DNA of 64,000 nucleotides from Cryptomeria japonica. Lineage: Eukaryota; Streptophyta; Pinopsida; Cupressales; Cupressaceae. A program made the translations under genes and the position numbers. Of the stretch, positions 47,750 to 59,080 are shown piece after piece (position 1 is the first letter of the stretch; every line of letters begins with the position of its first letter). The stretch spans positions 156,140,971-156,204,970 of the forward strand of contig NC_081411.1 of NCBI RefSeq assembly GCF_030272615.1. Direction: 5' to 3'. The notes under the pieces were generated by a model, which made no database searches, was not told the DNA's origin, and saw only the letters and a program-made list of their open reading frames with translations.

Positions 47750-48860
47750 ATGGTACAGGAGGGTTTGTTGTTCAAAGGTCATTTCCTTTGCATACCTCAA
47801 TGCTCTATTAGAAAAAATATTATTCAAGAGAAACATCAAGGAGGTCTAAGAGGTCATTTTGGCATTGATAAGACTTTGGAGCAAGTTGGTAGGTTTTACT
47901 ATTGGCCCAAGGTGCAATCAGAAGGTTTGTAGAGCAATGTACCATTTGCCAAAGAGCAAAAGGAACCTCAAGTAATGCAGGCCTATATCAGCCCTTGGTC
48001 ATACCCTAGAGGCCTTGGGAATGTTTGAGCATGGATTTTGTGTTAGGCTTGCCTAGGACACCAAGAGGATTTGATAGTGTATATTCGGTAGTAGATAGGT
48101 TCAGAAAAATGGCACATTTCATACCTTGAAAGAGTACCAATGATGCCACCTATATTGCAGGCCTCTTCTTCAAGCAGATAGTCAGAATTCATGGTCTTCC
48201 AATCAGCATTGTGAGTGATAGAGATGTGAAGATTTTGAGCCACTTTTGGAAGACAGTTTGGAGGAAGTTGGGCACCAAGTTATCTTTTTCATCTGCCTAT
48301 CATCCTCAATCAAATGGTCAAACACAAGTAGTCAACTGGTCATTGGGTAACTTTCTAAGAAGTCTTACCAAACAACATGGGCAGACTTAGGATCTAGTAC
48401 TTGGATAGGCATAATATGCATATAATGACCAAGTGAACCGTAGCACCGGTAAAAGTCCTTTTGAGATAGTGTATGGATTCCATCCTAGGGGCATCTTAGA
48501 GCTCATAGATCTCAGTTCAATGGAACTCAAGAGTGCACAAGGGGAGAACTTTGCAGAAGGCATTAAAGAGGTGCATGATAAGGTAAAGTAGTCCTTACAA
48601 CAAAAATATGAGCAGTACAAGGTTCAAGATGATAAAATAAGGAGGAAGCTACAATTTCAAGTAGGATACTTAGTGCTAGCATACCTTAGGAAGGAGAGAC
48701 TTCCAAAAGGGTAGCCTATCAAGCTCATGATGAGGAAAATTGGACCTCTCAAGGTGGTGCACAAGTATGGGAAAAATGCCTATGAGGTTGAGCTTCCACC
48801 TACCTTGGGGATATCTCCTATATTTAATGTATGTGATCTCTATGCATACAAGAGAGAGTC
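47750..48860 (+). pseudogene. chromovirus integrase, catalytic Glu changed
   Basis: 47,750-47,932 carries the zinc-binding region (GHFGIDKTLEQVGRFYYWP). The core can be read through stops: [40 protein letters not shown] and YHPQSNGQTQVVN. The usual motif is HPQTDGQTEVVN, so the third residue of the DDE triad is Gln instead of Glu. The C-terminal domain follows, with RKIGPLKVVHKYGKNAYEVELP. At least five stops interrupt the frame. Confidence 0.85.
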
Positions 48861-48878
48861 ACCAATAATCAGAAAGAC

Positions 48879-49109
48879 ATGCCATCACTAGTTCATGAAG
48901 ATTGGGTAAAGGATTTGCCACCTAATCAACCAGTTGAGTTAGAGAGTATTTTGGATACCAAGATACTAAAAAAGACAAGGAAAGGAGTTTACAAGAACTA
49001 TCTTGTTAAGTGGAAGGGGTTACTTGATTCAAATGCCATATGGATGTCAGAGGCAGATATACTTCAGCATGGAGTGGAGATTTTAGACCTGATAACTCAA
49101 GGGACTTGA
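48879..49109 (+). pseudogene. chromodomain at the integrase C-terminus
   Basis: A 76-codon frame reads LESILDTKILKKTRKGVYKN, then YLVKWKGLLDSNAIWMSEAD. This is the chromodomain fused to integrase in chromoviruses, used to target insertion to chromatin marks. It places the element in the chromovirus branch. In the full element it would be part of the integrase; here it is cut off by stops upstream. Confidence 0.88.
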
Positions 49110-49119
49110 GTTCTTTGAC

Positions 49120-49130
49120 CTAGGGGAGTA
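49120..49130 (+). other. polypurine tract
   Basis: CTAGGGGAGTA, 11 nt after the chromodomain frame closes, immediately followed by TGATGTAGGG, the candidate 3' LTR start at 49,131. Confidence 0.7.
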
Positions 49131-50760
49131 TGATGTAGGGCACCTAGCACTCCAAGAATGTAAGCTTTGATTTATTTTTAGTTTTTGAGTAATGTGTGAT
49201 GTAATAATGGACCAACCATTTAGGACTCAGTAGAGCCATGGTTGAGTTGTCCAAATTTTGGTTTGAGTCAATTGTGCTCAGGATGCTGTTAAGCTGAGAA
49301 GTGAGATGCTTAGGTAGTTCACAGGAAAAATACTCTACCTGAATGTATTCATGATTTAGGAGTCAATTGAGTTGTTTTTAGGTCTTCTATGGTGTTTGAG
49401 GACCTTTAGGAGTCTTAGAATGCAAGATAATGCAAATTTGCATCTTGGAGCAAAAGTTGTCAAAAGTTGCTGAGCAACATTTTGCAATTTCTTACAAAAG
49501 TTGTAATTTTGGTTATGGGTGTTAGGAAGTTGGTTGAACAAAATAAAAAAATTGGATATAAGCCAAATTTCAATTCATTATATGGGTTGGAGGATTGGAA
49601 ATGCAACAGCAAGTTTTTGGTTTGTGAAGCAATCTTGTTTCCACTGGTTTTTGATAGTTTTGTCTTATTTTCATTGCTTGTACGGTCTAGTACGGACTAG
49701 ATGGTGTAAAATAATTGATCTTTGTATGTTTATTGTATTTTATTTCAATGAGGTTGATTTGCAGGTTTGATTGTTCTAGGTTGTAGAGATTTCTCTCATT
49801 CTTTGGCACTAGGAGCAAAACCCTTGCAAGTAGGGTTTAAGAGCAAGAAATGGCTCTAGCCTAGGAATTCTTTGATGGAACTTGTTGAAATAATTAAGAA
49901 TGATAGGTTAGGGTCTGCATGTAGTTTTGGAGTAGGGTGTGTGATGTTTCATTTCCAGGAGGAGGAGAAACAATGAAGGCCTAGGCTAAACGCTGGGAGT
50001 ATGTGAGTTAGGACAGTAAGCAAAGTGCGATTTGTGAGCACATGGAGATTGATGCAGGCCCGAGTGGCATATGTATGGAAATCCCTCTGAGTTACCATGA
50101 AGTTTCCCAAGGTTTTTAGAGCAGGAGATTTGACTGGTGAAGGGTTCTAGACCAATTCTGTCAATCCATCAGTTAGGCTTAAAACCCCACAAAATAGTGC
50201 AACATTGGAAACCACACCTGTATGCATAACCTAGATGAACTTTTCCATTATTGTCTATAACTTCCAAAAGGGTATTTGAATCCATAATTTATTCCTAGGC
50301 TTGTTTCAGACTTTTACAATTTAAACCCCAAAAACCGATGAAGGAGGGGTAATGCAATTAGGCCTATTTAGGTGCTGGTAGAGACCTAGAAGGCTTGAGA
50401 AACCATGGTGATGGATTTGGTGAGTCCTAAACTTAAAAACATGTTGAAGACACCTTATTAATGCATTGGGAAACCAGAAGAAGAGTTTGTGTGTTAAGAT
50501 CCTAGCAGGAGTGGTTGGAGCCCAGGAGAGGTGAGTGTGAGTAATTTAGGTGACAACCTCAAGTGGAGGAGTTGATTGTATAGAAACCTTTGGCTATACC
50601 TAGGAGGCAAGTCAAGAAGGTTCAAACCTTGGATGTCTCATTGTCACAAGCCCTGCCAAGTGCCATAGGAAGGACTTGATTAGTTGTAGGGTTAAGGAGG
50701 ACAAGTCACTTAGGAAGGTGAAACCATCAAGGCTCAAAGACTCTCTGCATCAATAGTTCA
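49131..50760 (+). mobile_element. chromovirus 3' LTR and unresolved flank
   Basis: The LTR starts at 49,131. A TTTATTGTATTTTATTTCAATGAG segment near 49,730, quoted here as two overlapping parts, may be its polyadenylation region. With no 5' LTR to compare, the end cannot be fixed. No gene is seen up to 50,760. Confidence 0.5.
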
Positions 50761-50766
50761 AGGGAA

Positions 50767-51480
50767 TTAATCTAAAGGAGGTAGAGAAATATCTCCCAAG
50801 CTAGTAGCGTGGCACACAAAAATTTGAATATCTTGTTTGCCTTGTATATCTTGATTGAGACCATTATTGTTAATAATCTCACCATATAAATGAGCATTTA
50901 TTTTTTCTTCTAGTGCTAGGTAATATTTAGTACTATTATCAAACATAGGGATAATGATATCTGTCTTTGCCAATACACAAATTTTGCTTGCATATTCAAC
51001 ATTTTTAGCTAGACAATGCATCATGACTAAAGATAGAGTTAGGCTATTGAACCCAACAGAATCTTCAAGGAAGCCTTTAGACTCTTTTTTGTCCATAGAA
51101 GCCTCACAATCAAATTTACCACTAAGAACATTCTTAGGAACATTATCTTTTCCATCAACATTCTTAGGAACATTATTAACTATATTTGGCTGGGCTCTAG
51201 GGTTTCCTAATTTGCCTTTAATAATAGGATAGTTTCTTCTAATGTGTCCTTCCCTCCAACAAAGGAAGCAATCATTGAGGTATCCATGTATTTCTATATT
51301 GTAGGATGAAAAATTTCCTCCTAGATATATGTGAGTCACCTCAAGGATTTTTAGTTCTTAGAGCCAATGAGACAAGAACTCTTACATCCATATGGAGGAG
51401 ACTACCCTTAGTCTCTTTAATCCTCATTATATTTCCAATTGGGAAAGATCCATTATGGCAAGAATGCCCATAGTAAGGGA
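50767..51480 (-). pseudogene. LINE ORF1-like protein with zinc knuckle
   Basis: A 190-codon open stretch (50,767-51,339) contains CFLCWREGHIRRNYP near residues 24-38, a CCHC knuckle whose last cysteine is tyrosine. Upstream, in another frame, GNIMRIKETKGSLLHMDVRV matches the segment before the knuckle in plant LINE ORF1 proteins (DUF4283-type). ORF1 proteins coat LINE RNA. The frameshift and lost Cys show decay. No matching ORF2 follows on this strand. Confidence 0.65.
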
Positions 51481-51581
51481 GGAAAATTTTTATGGTTACC
51501 CATATAGGGTAAGTTTAATGAATACAATGTCTAAACTTTGCAATTATAAAAGGTTATTATTGATAAATAAGAATGGGGGGT

Positions 51582-52116
51582 TGTAAGGGAGTACCCCCAT
51601 TGTGGGCTTTGGGAGGATGCCCCCCAATGGGGGTTTATAGGCAGTTCTCTCGAAAGCCACACTTTATGTATAATTTACACTATAAATATTGATTATTTAT
51701 CATCAGGTCACAAATCTAACAATGGATATTTTGTGTGCTTTGCTTGCCATAGAAGAAAACCCAATTTTATGAGGGCATTGTATTACAATTGTGTATTGTG
51801 ATGTATTCTAAGATTTTGATAGCTATTGAGTTTCCTCTATATCTTCACAAGTGATACTCTTGTGAGAAGACTGCTCTATAAGTATAATTTAATTTGTTGT
51901 TGATTTTTTATTAATATATTGAGTGTTTTTTGTAATGTGGGATTTTTTTCTCAAAAGGGCTTCCCCCCATGTAAATCATTGTGTTGTGGTATGCATGCTA
52001 TTTATGCTCATTTTTTTAAGCTTCTATAATTATTGTAAAGATTTGTAAACTTTTGCATAACCCTCCTCTCAAGGTTTGTCTAAGGAGTTGTTCCAGTAGA
52101 CCTTAATTTCCTTTCA
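51582..52116 (+). mobile_element. copia 5' LTR, 535 bp
   Basis: Starts TGTAAGGGAG and ends CTTTCA, with the PBS two bases later. Near its start it has a stem-loop made of CCCCCATTG (51,594-51,602) and CAATGGGGG (51,625-51,633). A copia gag follows at the expected distance. The 3' LTR was not found. Confidence 0.7.
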
Positions 52117-52118
52117 GG

Positions 52119-52130
52119 TGATATTAGAGT
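52119..52130 (+). other. degenerate primer-binding site
   Basis: TGATATTAGAGT, 9 of 12 matches to TGGTATCAGAGC. All three differences are transitions typical of methylated-cytosine decay on one strand or the other. Confidence 0.6.
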
Positions 52131-52238
52131 CTTATCACCTTTGGTTTTCATTGTGGTTTGTTGGGATTTTTGAACTAATACAAATTTGAGTGGGAGCTTG
52201 TGGAAAAGATACTTTGTAATTTGTTATAGAAATTTTAA

Positions 52239-53032
52239 ATGACGAGTTCATCAAGGAGAATAGAGGTGGAGAAATGTTATAGAAATAATTATGCCATGTG
52301 GAAGCTAAAGATGGAGGATATCTTAATAGATCAAGATATGTGGTATACTATTGATGAGAATGTCTTTAGACCTAAAAATACTACTAGTGCTACTCAATAT
52401 GGTGTTGTGCACTATAAAGCCAATGGTCTAATTAGATTATTCTTATTAGACTTTGTTTTAATTGATATCCATGAAGAGTCCTCCACAAATAAGATATAGA
52501 ATAAACTTGGTGAGATGTATCAAGCCAAATATACAATGAATAAGATTTTCTTGAGGAAGAAAATGCATTCATTGAGAATGGACAAATTAAAAACCAACTA
52601 GAAGCATTCAATATGTTAGTTTCTCAATTGGCATCTATTGGTGTCAAAATGGACAAGGAGGAGAAATTATAGATCTTGTTTTGTTCTTTTCTAATTTGTG
52701 GGATTATCTAGTTATGGTTGTCAATAATACTTCTATTGTTTTAAAAATTGAAAATCTGGTGGGTTTTTTAATTTTTGAAGAGATGAGGAGGAAGGTATCC
52801 ATAAATGCCAAGGAGATCCTAATTATTCATGCAAGACTTAAGGAAAAATATAAGAAGAATGAGAAGTGTGATTAATCCAAGTCCAAGGGGAGATCCAAAT
52901 CTCCTAGAAATTCCAAAGTTATTTGTTGGAATTGTGGCAATTCTAGACACTTCCATAAGAATTGCAAAGAAGACAAGAAGAAGAAGAAAAAAAATTGATT
53001 TTAATTTTAAATCTAAGAATGAAGATAATGAT
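52239..53032 (+). pseudogene. Ty1/copia gag
   Basis: Starts MTSSSRRIEVEK at 52,239 and reads NYAMWKLKMEDILIDQDMWY, then after a stop NKLGEMYQAKYTMNKIFLRK, FNMLVSQLASIG and the zinc knuckle CWNCGNSRHFHKNC at about 52,928-52,970, with all four metal ligands intact. Five or so stops or shifts interrupt it. Shortly after the knuckle the reading is broken by an inserted LINE; it resumes at 55,884. Confidence 0.85.
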
Positions 53033-54360
53033 TCTTTGTGTAATGTGATCTAAAAAATTATCACTAAATTGATGGCTAAGAGGTTGAAGCCTTGGCTTAG
53101 TAGATTAATTTTTGAAGAGCAAGGGGTATTTGTCTTTGGAAGACAGATTTTGGATGATGTTATCACAACTGTTGAAGCAATGCATTCCATGGTTGTCTCT
53201 AAGGAGAAGGCTATGTTTATAAAGCTTGATATGGCCAAAGCCTATGATAGGGTCAGATGGATTTTTTTGCAAAAGGTTCTCATAGCTTTTGGATTTGGAA
53301 GTGAATGGATTAGTTGGGTTATGAGATGCATCACCTCTTCTTCCTTTGATTTTCTTATTTTAATGGTGAGCCAACTGATTTATTTGGTGCTACTAGAGGC
53401 CTTAAGCAAGGAGATCCTCTCTCCCCCCCTATTGATTTATTTTGATAGCTGAAGGTTTGGGAAGATTTCTCAAGTCTTAAGTTATGGAAGGTTTGATTTA
53501 GGGATGGAGATGGGGTCATGGCATTCCTCCTTTCTATCATCTTCAATTTGTGGATGATATTGCATTAATGTGGGCTACTAGAATCAATGAAGTGACCAAT
53601 TTTAGAAGAGCTCTGGATATTTATGTGAAGGCCTCTAGACAACTAAATAATGAGGAAAAATCTCATATCTTTTTCTTTAATACTCTCGTTCCCATTCAAG
53701 TGAGGATTGCATAGATTTTGAGGTTTCAAATTGGTATCCTTCCTTTTGTTTACCTTGGAATTCCTCTTTCAGTTCATAGATTGCCTAGAGTTTTCTGGCA
53801 AGAAATTTTGGATAAGTTTCAAAGAAAGGTGTGCCACTAGACTAATAGGTGGCTCTCAACTGCTGGTAGAGTTACCCTTTTAAAGACGGTAGTTTAGGTG
53901 CTTCCTATTTATAGGTTTTTTGTGCAGTCAGCCCCCACAAGCTTTATTAAGGAATTTGATGCCCTCTCTAGACAGTTCTTATGGACTGGCAAGTTTCTTT
54001 CCTCCAAGTGGAGTTTGGTTAAGTGTGATAATGTGTGCAAATAAAAAAAGGAGGGTGGCCTTGGTTTGCGAAAAACTATCTTGAATGGTTATGCTCTTGC
54101 TGGTAAGCTATTTTGGAGATGGTGTGTAAATCAAGATCAAGGATGGGCTAGTATCCTTAGGATTAAATATCTTGGTGATGTGGAATTGAAGGATGTTCCC
54201 TAGTATAGCTTGATAGGAAATGGGTCAATGATTTGGGATACCTTGAAGAGAGGAGCTCATCTAGTCAAGAAGGGTCTCTTTTGGATTTATAACAGAGGAT
54301 CTGAAGCTTTGTTCTAGAAGGATTCCTAGGATGGATATCCTCCTATTTTTGTCTCAATTT
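53033..54360 (+). pseudogene. LINE reverse transcriptase
   Basis: Motifs in order: KLMAKRLKPWLS, EEQGVFVFGRQILDD, FIKLDMAKAYDRV (catalytic Asp of motif A), then in a second frame GLKQGDPLSP and near 53,545 QFVDDIAL, the YADD-type catalytic box. YLGIPLS and WLSTAGRVTLLK follow. Catalytic aspartates remain, but there are several stops and at least one frameshift after residue 100. Confidence 0.88.
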
Positions 54361-54599
54361 CCTCATCTCCAACCTCTCAGTGACATATTTATGGCAATAG
54401 GGTAGAGTAAAGTTGAGGACTTTAAATTAATTTCAAGGGTGGGCAGTGGTGAGGTTGCTAGATGGAAGGAACATCAGGAATGACCTCCTAGGGGTTCTGG
54501 GGAAGAGAGGGAAGCTCTGGCTTAAATTCTAGCTAGGAGATTGTGTAATTTTATTAGAGGTGTTGACACCCTCACTTGGGGCCCTAATTTGAAGGGAAA

Positions 54600-54900
54600 T
54601 TTTTTAGTGGCATTTGGTTATCAAGAGCTGGAATGAATGTCCTTTGCCAAGGTGATTGTTCCCTAGTGGAAACAGGTTTGGAATAGGTTGGCTTGGACCA
54701 AGTGTAATTTTTTCTTGTGGTTTGTGGTACAGAATAGGTGTCTTACCTAGGAAAATCTTAAGAAGAGGGGCTTTCATGGGCCCTCTATATGTGTTTTATG
54801 TAATAGGAGTGAGGAGAAGAACTCACACATTTTCTTCCAGTGCTCCTTTGCAAGAGATATTTGGCATTGGTGGTGGGGGTTCGAAAACATGATTGTGTTC
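54600..54900 (+). pseudogene. LINE zf-RVT-like region
   Basis: After the RT, the decayed sequence around 54,650-54,880 shows W..CNFFLW, LPRKI and HTFSSSAPLQEIFGI-like residues. These resemble the Cys/His-containing region between RT and RNase H of plant LINEs, read in more than one frame. Confidence 0.55.
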
Positions 54901-55239
54901 ATGCTAGCACTTTGGTGGATCTTTGGAATAACCTCGATAGACCTCCTACTAAGACTCCCTTTCTAGATTTGGCTTGGGACATTGGTCTAGGTTTTATTAT
55001 CTAGCAGATTTGGTTGGAAAGGAACCACATGATTTCCAGGATAAGATGAAAATGGTGCAACAAGTGTGGCTGAAAGTTTTAAATATGATTTAGGAGACCC
55101 TAGTGGCAAAGTGTGACCTTTCAGGAGATGTTGATCCTAGTGACATGTAGGTGATTGAAAGTTTGAATATTTTTGGGATAGGCTTTCATGATGCCTTATG
55201 TAAGAAACTTCAGGTCAGGAACAAAAATGTTAAAAGGAG

Positions 55240-55720
55240 GGCTTGCCGAGAAGGTAAGTGGACCCCCCCTCCTTTGGGATATCTTAAGATTAATACTAAT
55301 GCATCCTCTAGAGGTTATCCTGGGATGCTGGGGTTGGAGGAATTGATAGAGATAGTTCTTGTAATGTATTTTTTCTCTTTTCTATCTAAAAGGGTTTCCA
55401 AACTAATAATTATATGGAGTCTCTTTCTATTCTATTGGCCCTTAAGAGAGATTATGCTCTTGAGTGGAGTAAGATTATCTCTAAGTTTGATTCCCAAGTT
55501 ATGGTTGATATGTTAAATCACTGGAGGATGGAGGATGTAGAGTGGCATTTAGCTATGGTGGGTAGACAAATCCTCTCTTTGAGTGCTTCCTTGGAGGCAG
55601 TTTCTTTTTGTTATGTTCCTCGTGAGTGGAATAGAGTTGCTGATTGTTTGGTGAAGTGAGCCTCAAATCACCTATATGCGTGGAGAGTTGAAGATTGGGC
55701 TCATCTGCCCTTGGAGTATG
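55240..55720 (+). pseudogene. LINE RNase H domain
   Basis: Reads PPPLGYLKINTNASSRGYPG, then ESLSILLALKRDYALEW and VSFCYVPREWNRVADCLVK. These are the start, middle and end of the plant LINE RNase H, with N where D is usual in the first block (KLNFDGAS). A frame change separates the first and second parts. Confidence 0.8.
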
Positions 55721-55883
55721 TTCATATTGTTAAGGGTTTGGTCAAGGAGGATTTAGCAGATTAGTTGTTGCTTGGTTGGGGGATTTATGTCAAGTCCTCT
55801 GCTTCTTTTTGTTGGGCTTGAGGATTTGTTCTATGTACTGCTTGATTTTATTTAATAAACTTTTACCCATTTTTTCAAAAAAG

Positions 55884-55995
55884 GAATGAATATAGTGATG
55901 AATTCATTGCACCTCTGACCACTCATGGAGATAATGATGCATGGTTAAATGACTCAGGTATATCTTTTCATATGACCTCCTTGATAGTGATCCAA
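55884..55995 (+). pseudogene. copia protease start, resumed after the LINE
   Basis: Reads DEFIAPLTTHGDNDAWLNDSGISFHMTS, in two parts; DAWLNDSG is the copia protease active-site segment with D-S-G intact. It continues the gag that ends at 53,032, showing that the LINE split a single copia element. Nothing of pol can be followed past about 55,995. Confidence 0.75.
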
Positions 55996-56580
55996 AATTA
56001 GTGGTTAAAAACAACCTTTTCACACTAATTTGAATTCCAATAATTTAAATGTCATTATTCAATTTTTCATAACTTTTTTTATTGAATTAACACCATTCAA
56101 TAAGTAATTTAAATGATAAAAATTTGAAAAGAACTATGAATAACCATAAACCATACACTTCAACTTGATAACAGAGTTCACCCCTAATGAGCTACGTCTT
56201 TGGGTCCGCTTCAAGTACGCAGCCGATCTATTAGCATTGATGAAAATTACATAAAATTGCCTTTAACATCAAAAGAAATTTTAAAACCTACAGAACTAAT
56301 CTTCTAGATTCTCTAGGAAGATATGAACTCACTAAGAGTTCCTCCAAATTCCTCCTGCACAATAAATAAATAAAGGCTAAAAAAATTTTAACTCTCCAAA
56401 ACTGCTTACAATAACCAATTCTAGGTGCTTCTCTGTTATCAAAACAGGCTTGTGGAGAAATGATAACACTTTTATATAGGTAAGCTTGCAAGTTCTAGCC
56501 TTCCTTTTACATTAAATTTAGTTTTATCTAGAAGATTTCATTTTAAATGCATATCTTTGCTTTATTCCAAACACATCTAA
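55996..56580. other. no gene recognised
   Basis: AT-rich sequence after the copia fragment. No motif or repeat found on either strand. Confidence 0.45.
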
Positions 56581-56582
56581 AA

Positions 56583-56700
56583 CATGCGGTGCAATGGATA
56601 AAGATAAGCCTTACCCCATGGAGGTTTTGGGTTCAAGTCTTCATGTGGATCCAATAAAAGCTTACATTTTCAAACCCCATGTGAGCAATCTTTTTTAGAA
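56583..56700 (+). mobile_element. tRNA-derived SINE candidate
   Basis: GCGGTGCAATGGATAAAG resembles a tRNA A box. About 35 nt later GGTTCAAGTCT resembles a B box (GGTTCGAATCC). Spacing fits an internal RNA polymerase III promoter. No poly-A or T tail was delimited. Confidence 0.45.
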
Positions 56701-56759
56701 TTTATTTCCAATTTAAATAAAATCATCTCTCATTAATACTCACATCCAATTGCAAGGCA

Positions 56760-56960
56760 AAATGATTATAATATGGTGGGGCAGGTCTTGGGATCATATC
56801 CCACAAAATAATTTTTTTATTAAATGCAACATTATCTTTTATTTTCTCTTAATTCTTTTCTATTCATGTGTGAAGCACATGGGATAATGGTAGGACCATT
56901 TATTTATTATGGATAGGTTTTGAGTTAAAATCCCACTTGCCATTCTTGCAAGTTGACTTG
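56760..56960 (+). mobile_element. two further weak SINE-like B-box segments
   Basis: TTGGGATCATATCCCAC (about 56,790-56,806) and GGTTTTGAGTTAAAATCCCA (about 56,923-56,942) resemble decayed B boxes with their T-arm pairing. The upstream A-box-like parts are poor. Listed because they follow the candidate at 56,583 in series. Confidence 0.25.
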
Positions 56961-57602
56961 TCATGTGTTAATATTTGAATGGTATACATGGCATCTTTTG
57001 ATTGATCCATGTGGTCATATTTTCTTAGTCCACTTGTTGCCACATGTTGAATTTCTATTGTGATATTTTTTCACCTTTAACCATGCCATGTTATTTTCTA
57101 GTTGAGCCACGTGTTAATACACCCTTGTCTTTCCCTCAACTTCCGAAGACCATAAATTTTCCATATGGTGTTCGATTAAGCCCATTCAAAATGCATCAGA
57201 AAGCTCTTGATGAGCTCTATAAAATGAAAGACTTTCCATAAACTCACAACATCATCAATTTTTTAAAATCATCAATTTGGATTGATTGTGGAAAGATCAT
57301 CCTGGATCATTCCTCCCCACTAGGAAGCTTTTGGACCACCAAAAGTTTGATCTTATTCAACAAGTAAGTGAGGGTAGATCTCCCTCATTCTTCTGATTTC
57401 CATCCATCATGATTTACTTGGATGCATTACTTTTAGGCCTACACGAAGATATTCCACATCACCTCATTGTGAATTCCTAATCCTTCTGTCAAGTAGAACA
57501 TCTTCCTACAACTGATCAAGATATTCAGGACCAAAATCATCAACTAAAGGAACTAAAACATTCTCACCTTGATCCATGATCATAAGAGGTTCATATAGTT
57601 TT
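56961..57602. other. no gene recognised
   Basis: AT-rich sequence up to the LTR of the right-hand element. A plus-strand stretch near 57,520-57,590 can be translated over some 20 residues (TTDQDIQDQNHQLKEL), but it matches nothing I recognise. Confidence 0.4.
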
Positions 57603-58981
57603 TGTAGTCACATAAATCTGTCCATTTTAATTAAATGAATATTTCGTATTTATTTGATTAAAAATCCAATAGCCATCAATTAATTAAATTAATATTTAAT
57701 TAATTCATCCCCAAACATTCTTCTATTAATTAAATAAATTATTTAATTTATTTTAATTAATTCATTAAATCAAATTTCAATCAATTAAATAAATAAAATC
57801 AATTTATTTAATTAAATCCCCTTTTCCTCTTTTAAATAAATTAACATTTATTTAAATCATTTAAAACCCCCCCCCCCACTTGCATTTTCTTACAAATGCA
57901 ACTTACACACATTTTGAAATAAATGAATTTTTATTTTAATAAAATCCTATTTTCCCTCACCCACCAAATCCACTTGCAAAATCTAATCCCCTTCTAGATT
58001 CTTCTAACCCCTTCCTAATTAGCCTAATCCATCCCCTAATTATTGTCACATTCCTAAGCAAAATGGAGTCACTTCTCAAAGACTCCAAAGTCTTTGAAAA
58101 GCATTTAATGCTTTGTGTGTTCAACAAATTAACCCCCAAAGTCTTCCAAGACCACTAATGGCTCTTACATGACCATTTATGGCTCTTACATAACCATTTA
58201 TGGTTATTTCAATCTTGTCTCCCCAAACATTTATTGTTTGACCATATTCATCCATTTCACATTTGCACAAGAATTTATCCATTGGATAAAAGCTTTATTC
58301 TTTGAATAAAGAGTTTATTCATTCAACCAACCTTGACTCAAAATCCCAAGGTCATATAAGGCATTTAATGCTTATTCCCTCTCCTCTCAACCTATCTCAC
58401 ATTGACACTTGTCATCCTGGGATTGGGTTGAAAGCCCTCACATGGATTTGGAATCATTCAATCCTGACCCTTGTTGATATTGCTCAATCTCAACCATCCA
58501 TTGCTCCATTTTTCCTATAAATAGAGCCCATTCCTTCATAATCCAGATCCTGAAAACTTGTATGCATCTAAGCTATAGACATTTTAGAGAGCATTTTAGC
58601 ATAAAAAATCTAATATTTTGTCTTTTGGTTAAAATATATCATTTTAGCATTAGCATTAGCTTTTTATTTCACATTTAGAGCTATATCACAATCTCAATCC
58701 TCCATAAGCATCCATAGTGCAAAAAGCTGCTGAGAGCTACACTATTTTGGAACTTGGAGAGGAGAGGAACAAGGGAGAAGGAGCTAATCTCATGCTAAGA
58801 GATAGTTGGAGATGTCTCATTGTCTTTACTTCTTTAGTTAGATTCATTAGCATGTTTTTTTAGTGTCTCTCTTGGAATGCCTTCATATGTTTTAGTTTTA
58901 GATTGACTAACACTAATGTTTTGTGTGTATTTGTGTTCTTTGATCATAGACTAACTATTTGTGCCATTTAGGAGGGCATCA
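57603..58981 (+). mobile_element. 5' LTR, about 1.38 kb (start tentative)
   Basis: A candidate start TGTAGTCAC at 57,603 and an end GGGCATCA at 58,981, right before TTTGGTGAACCC. The U3 part is unusually rich in AATTAATTAAAT words (57,620-57,860) and has a C13 run near 57,870. A TATA box lies at 58,516. The end is well supported by the PBS-like site; the start would need the 3' LTR for confirmation. Confidence 0.65.
58516..58524 (+). promoter_or_regulatory. LTR TATA box
   Basis: TATAAATAG, a strong plant-type TATA box, about 465 nt before the LTR end. It would place the transcript start near 58,545, the U3/R border. Confidence 0.75.
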
Positions 58982-58983
58982 TT

Positions 58984-59001
58984 TGGTGAACCCGACGTGA
59001 A
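58984..59001 (+). other. primer-binding site candidate
   Basis: TGGTGAACCCGACGTGAA begins two bases after the LTR end and starts with the TGG complementary to a tRNA CCA end. It is not the initiator-Met type used by the other elements here. I could not name the tRNA. Confidence 0.6.
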
Positions 59002-59080
59002 TCAAACACGCAACCTTCTGATACTTGTTTTTGAAAATTAACAATTTTGCTTGTTGAAACTGCCACACAGGTCGCGCTTC

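Larger units (their letters stand above)
44938..49130 (+). mobile_element. Ty3/gypsy chromovirus, 5'-truncated
   Basis: Gag, zinc knuckle, protease, RT, RNase H, integrase and chromodomain follow in the standard Ty3/gypsy order on the plus strand, with a PPT and 3' LTR start at the end. The 5' LTR, PBS and gag N-terminus are missing, replaced by a copia LTR fragment. Stops, frameshifts and a changed integrase catalytic residue make it inactive. Confidence 0.88.
53033..55883 (+). mobile_element. 5'-truncated LINE inserted in copia
   Basis: A LINE ORF2 begins in mid-domain at LCNVI, part of the RT motif PISLCN..YKI, and runs to a short A-rich tail (TTTTTTCAAAAAA, about 55,870-55,882) preceded by AATAAAC. 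The flanks are similar: GAATGAAGATAATGATTC (53,017-53,034) and GAATGAATATAGTGATGAATTC (55,884-55,905), quoted here as an 18-base and a slightly longer imperfect target duplication. Truncation at the 5' end and a poly-A end are the hallmarks of target-primed reverse transcription. Confidence 0.82.
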
